A stretch of DNA of 64,000 nucleotides. Origin: Blastochloris sulfoviridis. GTDB lineage: Bacteria > Pseudomonadota > Alphaproteobacteria > Rhizobiales > Xanthobacteraceae. The stretch spans positions 157,884 to 221,883 of the forward strand of contig NZ_VWPL01000001.1 of NCBI RefSeq assembly GCF_008630065.1, given 5' to 3'. Below are positions 17,674-24,985 of this stretch, piece by piece (position 1 is the stretch's first letter; each line of letters begins with the position of its first letter). Below the pieces are notes generated by a model that was not told the origin of the DNA, searched no databases, and saw only the letters and a list, made by a program, of their open reading frames with translations. The position numbers were made by a program, and so were the translations under genes.

Positions 17674-18774
17674 ATGTCCGCCAAAGTTCCGTCGAATGGC
17701 CAGGTTCCGTCGAACGGCAAGGTCGCCCTGGTCACCGGCGTCACCGGCCAGGACGGCGCCTATCTCGCCGACCTGCTGCTGGAAAAGGGCTACACCGTCC
17801 ACGGCATCAAGCGGCGCTCGTCCTCGTTCAACACCGGCCGCATCGAGCACATCTACCAGGATCCGCACGACCCCGACCTGCGCTTCATGCTGCACTATGG
17901 CGACATGACCGATGCGACCAATCTGATCCGCATCGTCCAGCAGTGCCAGCCCGACGAGATCTACAATCTCGCCGCCCAGAGCCACGTGCAGGTGTCGTTC
18001 GAGACGCCGGAATACACCGCCAATGCCGATGCGCTCGGCACGCTGCGGCTGCTCGAAGCGGTCCGCATCCTCGGCCTGGAGCGCAAGACGCGGTTCTATC
18101 AGGCCTCGACCTCCGAGCTTTACGGTCTGGTGCAGGAGACGCCGCAGCGCGAGACGACGCCGTTCTATCCGCGCAGCCCGTATGCCGCCGCCAAGCTCTA
18201 CGCCTACTGGATCGTGGTCAACTACCGCGAGGCCTATGGCATGCACGCCTCCAACGGCATCCTGTTCAACCATGAGAGCCCGCTGCGCGGCGAGACCTTC
18301 GTCACCCGCAAGATCACCCGCGCCGTCGCCGCCATCAAGCTCGGACGGCAGCAGACGCTCTATCTCGGCAATCTCGACGCCAAGCGCGACTGGGGCCACG
18401 CCCGCGAATATGTGCGCGGCATGTGGCTGATGCTGCAGCAGGCGGAGCCCGACGACTACGTGCTCGCCACCGGCGAGACGACCTCGGTGCGCAGCTTCGC
18501 CGAATGGGCGTTCGAGGATGTCGGCATCCGCATCGAATGGCAGGGCAATGGCGTCGACGAGAAGGGCATCGATGCCGAGAGCGGCCGTGTGCTGGTCGAG
18601 GTCGATCCGCGCTACTTCCGGCCGACCGAGGTCGACCTCTTGATCGGCGATCCCCGCAAGGCGCACGCCAGGCTCGGCTGGCGGCACGAGACTTCGGTGC
18701 GCGAGCTCGTTCGCGAGATGGTGCGCGAGGATCTCAAGGTGATGCAGTCCGCCATCATCATGAAGGATGCGTGA
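17674..18774 (+). CDS. gmd: GDP-mannose 4,6-dehydratase
   Basis: Converts GDP-D-mannose to GDP-4-dehydro-6-deoxy-D-mannose, the first step to GDP-L-fucose and related sugars, in the cytoplasm. It is a 366-residue extended short-chain dehydrogenase with nucleotide-binding [34 protein letters not shown] and the catalytic Y-x-x-x-K in [32 protein letters not shown] is also diagnostic. The N-terminus contains an 18-bp tandem duplication (17686-17721) encoding [14 protein letters not shown] ahead of the Rossmann fold, so the first ~12 residues are dispensable-looking. The fcl ATG follows the stop by one base. Confidence 0.97.
   Translation: MSAKVPSNGQVPSNGKVALVTGVTGQDGAYLADLLLEKGYTVHGIKRRSSSFNTGRIEHIYQDPHDPDLRFMLHYGDMTDATNLIRIVQQCQPDEIYNLAAQSHVQVSFETPEYTANADALGTLRLLEAVRILGLERKTRFYQASTSELYGLVQETPQRETTPFYPRSPYAAAKLYAYWIVVNYREAYGMHASNGILFNHESPLRGETFVTRKITRAVAAIKLGRQQTLYLGNLDAKRDWGHAREYVRGMWLMLQQAEPDDYVLATGETTSVRSFAEWAFEDVGIRIEWQGNGVDEKGIDAESGRVLVEVDPRYFRPTEVDLLIGDPRKAHARLGWRHETSVRELVREMVREDLKVMQSAIIMKDA
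17686..17721. repeat. 18-bp tandem duplication in the gmd 5' end
   Basis: GTTCCGTCGAATGGCCAG is followed by GTTCCGTCGAACGGCAAG (16 of 18 identical). It is in frame and encodes the PSNG pair before the NAD(P)-binding fold of Gmd. Confidence 0.85.
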
Positions 18775-18775
18775 G

Positions 18776-19729
18776 ATGGCACCCTATCCGCTCGCCGGCA
18801 AGCGCGTCTGGGTGGCGGGCCACCGCGGCATGGTGGGCGCGGCGATCGTGCGCCGGCTCGCGCGCGAGGACTGCGAGGTGCTCACCGCCGCGCGCGCCGC
18901 GCTCGACCTGAAGAACCAGGCCGCGGTGTCGGCGTGGGTCGCGGAGCACAGGCCCGACGCGGTGTTCCTGGCGGCGGCGAAGGTCGGCGGCATTCTCGCC
19001 AACGCCACGCATCCGGCCGATTTTCTCTACGACAACCTGATGATCGAGGCGAACGTCATCGAGGCGGCGCACCGCGCCGGGGTCGGGAAGCTCCTGTTCC
19101 TCGGCTCGTCGTGCATCTATCCGAAGTTCGCCGAGCAGCCGATCGTTGAGGAGGCGCTGCTCACCGGGCCGCTTGAGCCGACCAACGAGTGGTACGCCAT
19201 CGCCAAGATCGCCGGCATCAAGCTGGTGCAGGCGTTTCGCCGCCAGCACGGCTGCGACTTCATCTCGGCGATGCCGACCAATCTCTACGGGCCGGGCGAC
19301 AATTTCGACCTCGCCTCCAGCCACGTCGCGCCGGCCTTGATCCGCAAGGTGTGGGAGGCGAAGACGCGCGGCGACCGCGAGATCGTCGTCTGGGGCACCG
19401 GCGCGCCGCGCCGCGAGTTCCTGCATGTCGACGACTGCGCCGATGCCTGCGTCCACCTGATGAAGGTCTATTCGGACGCCCTTCCCATCAATATCGGCTG
19501 CGGCGAGGACGTCACCATTCTGGAGCTGACGCGGCTGGTGTGCGAGATTGCCGGCTTCGCGGGCGAGATCGTCCACGACCTGACCAAGCCCGACGGCACG
19601 CCGCGCAAGCTGCTCGACATCGGCCGCATCCGCAGCCTCGGCTGGTCGCCAACCATTCCGCTGAAGGACGGGCTGCGCGAAAGCCTCGACTGGTTCCTCG
19701 CCGAGCGCGCGCAAGGGAGCACGCCATGA
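18776..19729 (+). CDS. fcl: GDP-L-fucose synthase
   Basis: Epimerises and reduces the Gmd product to GDP-L-fucose. The 317-residue enzyme has the NADPH loop VAGHRGMVGAAIVRRL, LFLGSSCIYPKFAEQPI, and the catalytic Tyr/Lys in NEWYAIAKIAG. LYGPGDNFDL and the C-terminal LGWSPTIPLKDGL also match. The ATG at 18776 follows the gmd stop by one base and gives the usual start (MAPYPLAGKRVWVAG); an ATG nine bases upstream overlaps gmd. Its own stop overlaps the next ATG in ATGA, indicating translational coupling. Confidence 0.96.
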   Translation: MAPYPLAGKRVWVAGHRGMVGAAIVRRLAREDCEVLTAARAALDLKNQAAVSAWVAEHRPDAVFLAAAKVGGILANATHPADFLYDNLMIEANVIEAAHRAGVGKLLFLGSSCIYPKFAEQPIVEEALLTGPLEPTNEWYAIAKIAGIKLVQAFRRQHGCDFISAMPTNLYGPGDNFDLASSHVAPALIRKVWEAKTRGDREIVVWGTGAPRREFLHVDDCADACVHLMKVYSDALPINIGCGEDVTILELTRLVCEIAGFAGEIVHDLTKPDGTPRKLLDIGRIRSLGWSPTIPLKDGLRESLDWFLAERAQGSTP

Positions 19730-20541
19730 GCGCAATCGACGTGGCCACGCGCGAGGCGGTCGACCGCGGGACGCTGCGCGTTCTCGGCGTGCCGGTGAGC
19801 CTGGTGGATATGGCCGGGGCGGTCGACACCGTCACCGGCTGGGGCCGGTCGGGGCCGGCGAAGACGGTGTTCGTGCGCGACGTGCACGGCCTCATGCTGG
19901 CGCTGCAAAATCCCGCGCTGCTCGCTTTGCACGAGCGGGCGAGCCTCGTGGTGCCGGACGGCATGCCGCTGACCTGGGTCGGCCGGCTGCGCGGGTTCGG
20001 GTCGCGGATCGGCCGCGTGCCCGGCGCCGACCTGATGGCGGAGGTCTGCCGCGCCTCGGCGGGAACCGGGCTTCGCCACTTCTTCTTCGGCGGCAAGCCG
20101 GGCGTCGCCGAGACGCTGGTCGAGCGGCTGACGCAGACCTATCCCGGGCTGCAGATCGCCGGCACCTTCAGCCCGCCGATGCGCAGCATCGAGGCCGACG
20201 CGCCGCTGTCGCCGGAGGAGGCGCGCGAGATCGAGATCATCCGGCAGGCTGCGCCGGACATCATCTGGGTCGGCCTGTCCACGCCGAAGCAGGAATACTG
20301 GATGATGAAGGCGGCGCCGCACCTGCCGCACGGCGTGCTGCTCGGCGTCGGCGCGGCGTTCGATTTCCATTCCGGCCTCGTCCGGCGCGCGCCTCCCTGG
20401 ATGCGCGACAACGGGCTGGAATGGCTGCACCGCCTCGCCAGCGAGCCGCGCCGGCTGTGGCGGCGCTATCTGGTTCTCGCGCCGCTGTTCGTCGTCAAGG
20501 TGATCGAGGAGCAGATCTCGGGGCGCTGGAAGGCTCCGTGA
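19726..20541 (+). CDS. WecG/TagA/CpsF family glycosyltransferase
   Basis: A 271-residue GT26 family protein, expected to transfer a sugar (N-acetylmannosaminuronic acid or N-acetylmannosamine in known members) onto an undecaprenyl-linked acceptor at the membrane. Visible signatures are VPDGMPLTWVGRL, VPGADLMAEVCRAS, FFFGGKPGVAETLVERL and WVGLSTPKQEYWM. The C-terminal GVGAAFDFHSGLVRRAPPWM runs into a basic amphipathic tail that attaches to membrane. It overlaps fcl by four bases (ATGA), so gmd-fcl-wecG-like form one operon. The actual sugar here is unknown; a deoxyhexose is possible given the neighbours. Confidence 0.93.
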   Translation: MSAIDVATREAVDRGTLRVLGVPVSLVDMAGAVDTVTGWGRSGPAKTVFVRDVHGLMLALQNPALLALHERASLVVPDGMPLTWVGRLRGFGSRIGRVPGADLMAEVCRASAGTGLRHFFFGGKPGVAETLVERLTQTYPGLQIAGTFSPPMRSIEADAPLSPEEAREIEIIRQAAPDIIWVGLSTPKQEYWMMKAAPHLPHGVLLGVGAAFDFHSGLVRRAPPWMRDNGLEWLHRLASEPRRLWRRYLVLAPLFVVKVIEEQISGRWKAP

Positions 20542-20615
20542 TGAAGGTCTCGTGATATTGGGTGTGGTGTGGTGTTCCAAATGGTTTCCGGGTGATCAAT
20601 GCGGCTCCTTTTCTT

Positions 20616-20766
20616 CCCTCTCCCCTTGTGGGAGAGGGTGGTGCGACCGAGCGAAAGCGAGGTCGCACCGGGTGAGGGGTACCTGTTGCATACGCTGAGA
20701 GATTCACCCCTCACCCGCCTCGCGATCTGATGATCGCTCGGCACCCTCTCCCACAAGGGGAGAGGG
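20616..20766. repeat. Family A palindromic repeat, copy 3
   Basis: Full-length copy with both CCCTCTCCCCTTGTGGGAG and CTCCCACAAGGGGAGAGGG ends, in the 407-bp gap between the WecG-like gene and manC. It separates the gmd operon from manC. The rest of this gap shows no gene; the manC promoter is presumably after the repeat. Confidence 0.9.
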
Positions 20767-20948
20767 AAAAGGCGCGCCTTCCGGACAGCCGTTGTTCCGG
20801 ACTGATCAAGCGGGAACCGCACCGCTCGCCCGCCATCATGCCCGCCGCGTACATCCGGCGTCCGATCGCGGCACTGGAAACAAATCCGGCCTTGCGGCAC
20901 AAGGCGGGATGTGAACAGTGAAGCCTGTATCTTCCGGTTGCAGAGACC

Positions 20949-22352
20949 ATGACCCTGACGCCCCTCATTCTCGCCGGCGGCTCCGGCACGCGGCTGTGGC
21001 CCGTGTCGCGGGACGGCATGCCCAAGCAGTTCCTGCCGCTGATCGGCGAGCGCTCGACCTACCAGCAGGCGCTGGCGCGGGTCGCCGATCCGGCGATGTT
21101 CGCGCCGCCGATCGTCATCACCAATGAGGCCTTCCGCTTCTTCGCCCTGCAGCAGGCCGAGGCGCTGGGCCTCGCGCCGACCGTGGTGCTGGAGCCGGCG
21201 CGGCGCGACTCGGCGGCGGCGATCGCCGCCGGTGCCGCCGTCGCGGCGCTGCGCGCCCCCGACTCGGCGGTGCTGGCGATGGCCGCCGACCATGTGATCC
21301 TCGACGAGGCGCTGTATCTCGACGCGGTGCGGGCGGCCGAGCAGGCTGCCGCCGCCGGGCACATCGTCACCTTCGGCATCCGGCCGACCGAGCCCAAGAC
21401 CGGCTACGGCTATATTCGCCGGGGGGCCGCGCTCCCGGTCGAGGGCGTGTTCGCGGTCGAGGCCTTCGTCGAGAAGCCGGACGCGGCGACGGCGGCGGAC
21501 TATGTCGCCGCCGGCTATCTGTGGAACTCCGGCAATTTCGTGTTCCGCGCCGACGTGATGGCCGCCGAGCTCGCCCGCTTCCAGCCGGACCTCGCCGAGG
21601 CGACCCAGGCCGCGGCCGCGGGCGCGATCGCCGACGGGCATTTCCTGCGGCTCGACGCCGAGGCGTTCGCCCGCGCCCCGCGCATCTCCATCGACTACGC
21701 GCTGATGGAGAAGACCGAGGCGGCGGCGGTGGTGGAGAGCACCTTCCGCTGGTCGGACATCGGCTCGTGGGACGCGGTGTTCGCGATCGCCGAGCACGAC
21801 CGGCAAGGCAATGCCGCGACCGGCGATGCCGCGATCTTCGACTCCAAGGGCTGCCTCGTCTATTCCGACGACGGGCTGACGGTGATCGACCGGATCGAAA
21901 ATCTGGTGGTGGTGACGACGCCCGACGCCGTGCTGGTGGCCGACCGCGGCCGCTGCGAGGACGTCAAGGCGCTGGTCAACCGGCTCTCGAACCGCCGCGA
22001 GGCCAGCGAGCACCGCCGCGGCGTGCGCCCGTGGGGCCATTATGACAGCATCGACCGCGGCTCGCGCTTCCAGGTCAAGCGCATCGTGGTGCAGCCGGGC
22101 GGCGTGCTGTCGCTGCAGCGCCATCTGCACCGCGCCGAGCACTGGGTGGTGGTGCGCGGCACCGCCGAGGTGACGGTCGGCGACACGGTCGAGCTGGTGC
22201 AGGAGAACGAGTCGGTGTTCATCCCCGCCACCGCCCGCCACCGGCTGGCCAATCCCGGCCGCATCCCGCTCGAGATCATCGAGGTGCAGACCGGCAGCTA
22301 TCTCGGCGAGGACGACATCGCCCGCTTCGACGACGTCTACCGGCGCGCGTGA
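20949..22352 (+). CDS. manC: Mannose-1-phosphate guanylyltransferase / mannose-6-phosphate isomerase
   Basis: Makes GDP-mannose from mannose-1-phosphate and GTP and, in the bifunctional form, also isomerises fructose-6-phosphate to mannose-6-phosphate. It has 467 residues. The N-terminal nucleotidyltransferase has the pyrophosphorylase signature LAGGSGTRLWPVSRDGMPKQ, and FVEKPD is the active-site block. The C-terminal cupin (from about residue 350) has RPWGHYDSIDRGSRFQVKRI, LQRHLHRAEHW and the metal-site-like region around VFIPATARHRL, matching type II ManC. It supplies GDP-mannose to Gmd in the preceding operon. Confidence 0.96.
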   Translation: MTLTPLILAGGSGTRLWPVSRDGMPKQFLPLIGERSTYQQALARVADPAMFAPPIVITNEAFRFFALQQAEALGLAPTVVLEPARRDSAAAIAAGAAVAALRAPDSAVLAMAADHVILDEALYLDAVRAAEQAAAAGHIVTFGIRPTEPKTGYGYIRRGAALPVEGVFAVEAFVEKPDAATAADYVAAGYLWNSGNFVFRADVMAAELARFQPDLAEATQAAAAGAIADGHFLRLDAEAFARAPRISIDYALMEKTEAAAVVESTFRWSDIGSWDAVFAIAEHDRQGNAATGDAAIFDSKGCLVYSDDGLTVIDRIENLVVVTTPDAVLVADRGRCEDVKALVNRLSNRREASEHRRGVRPWGHYDSIDRGSRFQVKRIVVQPGGVLSLQRHLHRAEHWVVVRGTAEVTVGDTVELVQENESVFIPATARHRLANPGRIPLEIIEVQTGSYLGEDDIARFDDVYRRA

Positions 22353-22411
22353 GAACGATGCCGGGTCGTTCGGTTCGAAACAGTCGCCGGCCGAGGGCCG
22401 CTCTCTTTCTT

Positions 22412-22600
22412 CCCTCTCCCACCCGGCCCCCGCTTGCGCGCGCCCGGGCGCAGGCTCTTGCGGGAGAGGGTGGCGAAACCGAGCGTCAGCGAGGTCGAGC
22501 CGGGTGAGGGGTAAATGCGGGCACTCGCCTGAAGATTCACCCCTCACCCGCCTCGCGATCTCTAAGATCGCTCGGCACCCTCTCCCGCAAGGGGAGAGGG
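22412..22600. repeat. Family A palindromic repeat, copy 4 (variant with GC-rich inner palindrome)
   Basis: Like the other family A copies, but the left hairpin loop is replaced by ~40 bp containing GCTTGCGCGCGCCCGGGCGC before the GGGAGAGGG arm. The right half is standard. It lies in the 459-bp gap after manC, which otherwise shows no gene. Confidence 0.88.
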
Positions 22601-22811
22601 GAAGAAGGGACCGGGCCGATCCAGCGGAAGCCGTGTGCAACGGCACCGCGCGCGGCTGGGGAATCGGTCGAATGCCGGCGGTTCCGTTAAGGGGCGCTTC
22701 AGGCTGCTACGCATCATTTGAGGCGCCGAGATATCCGTAACTTGCCCTGAAACCCTTGGGAAAGGTCCGACTCGGATGATGATGCCGAACCCGCGCTCAG
22801 GGAGTTGCCCG

Positions 22812-23096
22812 ATGATCGCCTCGCTTGTGCTCTGCCATTTGCTGTTCGGCGCCCTTCTCGGAACGCGCTTCCGGGTGCGCGTGCTGGTGCCGGTGATGCT
22901 GGTCGCGCTTCCGGCCATCCTGGCCGCGACCCTTGCCGCGCAGGCCGGCGTGTGGACGATCCTCGGCGCCATGCTCGCTGCGGCGGTGGCGCTGCAGTTC
23001 GGCTATCTGGCCGGCGCCGCCCTGCAAGAGGACTCCTCCCCCACCCTGCCCCGCATCCTGGCACGTTGCGCTCCGCCGCTCACCCAGGTCAGGTGA
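22812..23096 (+). CDS. Small hydrophobic protein of unknown function
   Basis: A 94-residue protein with two or three transmembrane helices: ASLVLCHLLFGALLG, VLVPVMLVALPAILAATLA and WTILGAMLAAAVALQFGYLAG. The pattern is similar in general architecture to small exopolysaccharide-regulating membrane proteins such as ExoX-like repressors, and it lies next to glycan genes, but this is only a guess. I chose the ATG at 22812 because GGGAG precedes it by 7 bases; an in-frame run of three ATGs starts at 22776. Family A repeats flank it on both sides. Confidence 0.6.
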   Translation: MIASLVLCHLLFGALLGTRFRVRVLVPVMLVALPAILAATLAAQAGVWTILGAMLAAAVALQFGYLAGAALQEDSSPTLPRILARCAPPLTQVR

Positions 23097-23152
23097 GCCG
23101 GCGGTTGCCAACAAGGCGTGCGGTTTCCTGGCGACCAGCCGGCTTCCTTCTT

Positions 23153-23340
23153 CCCCTCTCTCACCCGGGCCGCGCTTGCGCGCGCCCGGGCGCAGGCTCT
23201 TGTGGGAGAGGGTGGCGAGACCGTGCGTCAGGAGGTTGAGCCGGGCGAGGGGTACGTGCGGACGCGCGCTTGAAGATTCACCCCTCACCCGCCTCGCGAT
23301 CTGAAGATCGCTCGGCCCCCTCTCCCCCAAGGGGAGAGGG
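23153..23340. repeat. Family A palindromic repeat, copy 5 (variant)
   Basis: Second copy carrying the inner GCTTGCGCGCGCCCGGGCGC insertion in the left hairpin. It starts 56 bp after the small membrane gene and ends 66 bp before the stop of the prolyl isomerase gene. The 310-bp gap holds nothing else that I can see. Confidence 0.88.
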
Positions 23341-23406
23341 AAAAAAGGTGGTTTCCGTCCGACGACCGTTCCGAGCCGACCGAGCAGAAACCGTGTGGCA
23401 TATCGC

Positions 23407-24393
23407 TCACCGCGACGGCGCAGCGGCCGGGGACGCGGCGAGCAGCCGCGACAGCGCCAGCTCGTTGACCGCCGGCGGGTTCTGCTTCAGCAGCCCGCTG
23501 ACATAGGCGCGCCGGTTGGCCTCCGTGCGCTCGGTGCGCATGCGCTCGACCAGCGCCTCGCGCACCTCCTCCATCGGCCGGGTGTGGGACGCCTTGGTGT
23601 CCATCAGCTTGATCACGTGCCAGCCGTCGTCGAGCCGGATCGGCTCGGTGATCCCCGCCTTGGCCAAGCCGACAATCTGGCTCGCGATCTCCGGCCGCAG
23701 CTGCGCCTCGGCGAGCCAGCCGAGTTCGCCGCCCTTCTCGGCGCTGCCGGCGTCGTCGGACTCGCTCCTGGCCAGCGCCGCGAAATCGGCGCCCGGCTGC
23801 CTGAGCTTCTTCAGCATATCGTCCAGCCTGCGGCGCGCCTTGTCCTCGGCCGCCTTGTCGGCATCCTTGGGCACGGCGACGAAGATCTGGGCGATCTGGA
23901 ACTGGCGCGGCACCAGGAAGGCGGTGGCGTTGGCGTCATAGACCGCCTTGAGGTCGGCGTCGCCCGGATAGTCGGCGGGCGGCGTGGTCAGCGACCGCAG
24001 ATAGCTGTCGATGATCGCGTTCTCGCGCGCCAGCTCGATCTGGGCCATGACAGCGGGCCGCTGGTCCCACTTCTTGTCCAGCGCCTCCTTGAGCACCACC
24101 CGGTTGGCGAGCAGCGTGCGCACCGTCTGGCTGAGCAGCGCCGGATCGCGCGCCAGCGCCGCCTGCTGACGGGGGTCGAGCAAGCCGATCACCGTGCGGA
24201 TCTCCTCGGCGGTGACGTCGGTGTCGCCGACGCGGGCGATCACGTCGCCCTTGCCCGCCTCGGCGGGTTGCGGCAGCGGCCGCGCCGGCGTCGCAGGTGT
24301 GCGCGCCGATGCTTGCGCCAGCGCGGGCGCGGACGAGCCGAGCAGCAAGCCAGCGAGGAGAGCGGCACCCGCCGCGGTGGTCTTGGTGATCAT
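23407..24393 (-). CDS. Parvulin-type peptidyl-prolyl cis-trans isomerase, periplasmic
   Basis: A 328-residue SurA/PrsA-like chaperone. The signal peptide is at about 1-26 (ending in SAPALAQA). A SurA-like N-terminal helical part is followed by a parvulin domain at about 155-265, with FQIAQIFVAVP, ADFAALARSESDDAGSAEKG, GELGWLAEAQLRPEI and DDGWHVIKLMD. It would help fold exported proteins, probably outer-membrane barrels or the exoprotein made by this cluster. Its ATG overlaps the stop of the upstream coiled-coil gene by four bases, so it is the last gene of the secretion operon. A specific client cannot be shown. Confidence 0.93.
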   Translation of the reverse strand: MITKTTAAGAALLAGLLLGSSAPALAQASARTPATPARPLPQPAEAGKGDVIARVGDTDVTAEEIRTVIGLLDPRQQAALARDPALLSQTVRTLLANRVVLKEALDKKWDQRPAVMAQIELARENAIIDSYLRSLTTPPADYPGDADLKAVYDANATAFLVPRQFQIAQIFVAVPKDADKAAEDKARRRLDDMLKKLRQPGADFAALARSESDDAGSAEKGGELGWLAEAQLRPEIASQIVGLAKAGITEPIRLDDGWHVIKLMDTKASHTRPMEEVREALVERMRTERTEANRRAYVSGLLKQNPPAVNELALSRLLAASPAAAPSR

Positions 24394-24983
24394 GGCGTGA
24401 CCTTCTGATCGAGAATCCTGTCGCGATAGTCCTGCACGGTGTTCTGGTGCTCGACCCGCTTGAGCCCGAACACCGGGTCGTGCACCGCGATCGCCTCCAG
24501 CGGATTCATCGCCTCATAGCGCTCCAGGATTTCGCTGCCGGTCTTGGCAAGCGCGGCATTCTTGGCCTCGCAGCTCTTGGTGCTGGCCTTGAACGCCGCC
24601 GCCTCGCGTTCGAACTTGGCGCGCTCGGCATCCTTGGCGCGGGCCACGCCCGCGGCTTCCGAATAGGCGTTCTTCCAGCGCTCCAGCATCTCGTCGCGCT
24701 CGCCGAGCCGCTGGTTGAAGTCCTCGACCGCCTGCCGATAGGCCTGGTCGACCTCCTTCACCTGCGCCTTCAGCGCGGTGGTCTCCTTCTTCAGCCGGTC
24801 GCGCTCGCGCTCGGCTTCGGCTTGCTTGGCCTGCAGAACGGCACGCTGGTCTTCGAGCTGGCGCACCTGCAGGGTGGCTCTGCGCAAGGCTTCGCGCAGG
24901 CGGTCGGCATCCGATTGCGCCTGCGCCGACGCCGGCACCAGGATGGCCAGCGTGATGGCGGCGATGTTTGCGAAGGTCCGCAT
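24390..24983 (-). CDS. Secreted coiled-coil protein
   Basis: A 197-residue protein with a signal peptide (MRTFANIAAITLAILVPASA, cleaved after AQAQ). Then comes an extended coiled coil from about residue 25 to 160, rich in Glu, Arg, Lys and Gln, with heptad spacing (QLEDQRAVLQAKQAEAERER). A short C-terminal domain follows (GSEILERYEAMNPLEAIAV, then DPVFGLKRVEHQNTVQDYRD), which looks conserved rather than random. One cysteine is present (KSCEAK). It sits two bases after the porin stop and overlaps the isomerase gene, so it is part of the same operon. It may be a periplasmic spacer or adaptor; function is unknown. Confidence 0.8.
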   Translation of the reverse strand: MRTFANIAAITLAILVPASAQAQSDADRLREALRRATLQVRQLEDQRAVLQAKQAEAERERDRLKKETTALKAQVKEVDQAYRQAVEDFNQRLGERDEMLERWKNAYSEAAGVARAKDAERAKFEREAAAFKASTKSCEAKNAALAKTGSEILERYEAMNPLEAIAVHDPVFGLKRVEHQNTVQDYRDRILDQKVTP

Positions 24984-24985
24984 GG

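Noticed and set aside
6838..23340. Regularly recurring repeats as a possible CRISPR array
   Set aside because: The copies are ~150 bp, palindromic and separated by kilobases containing genes. There are no short direct repeats with uniform spacers and no cas genes.
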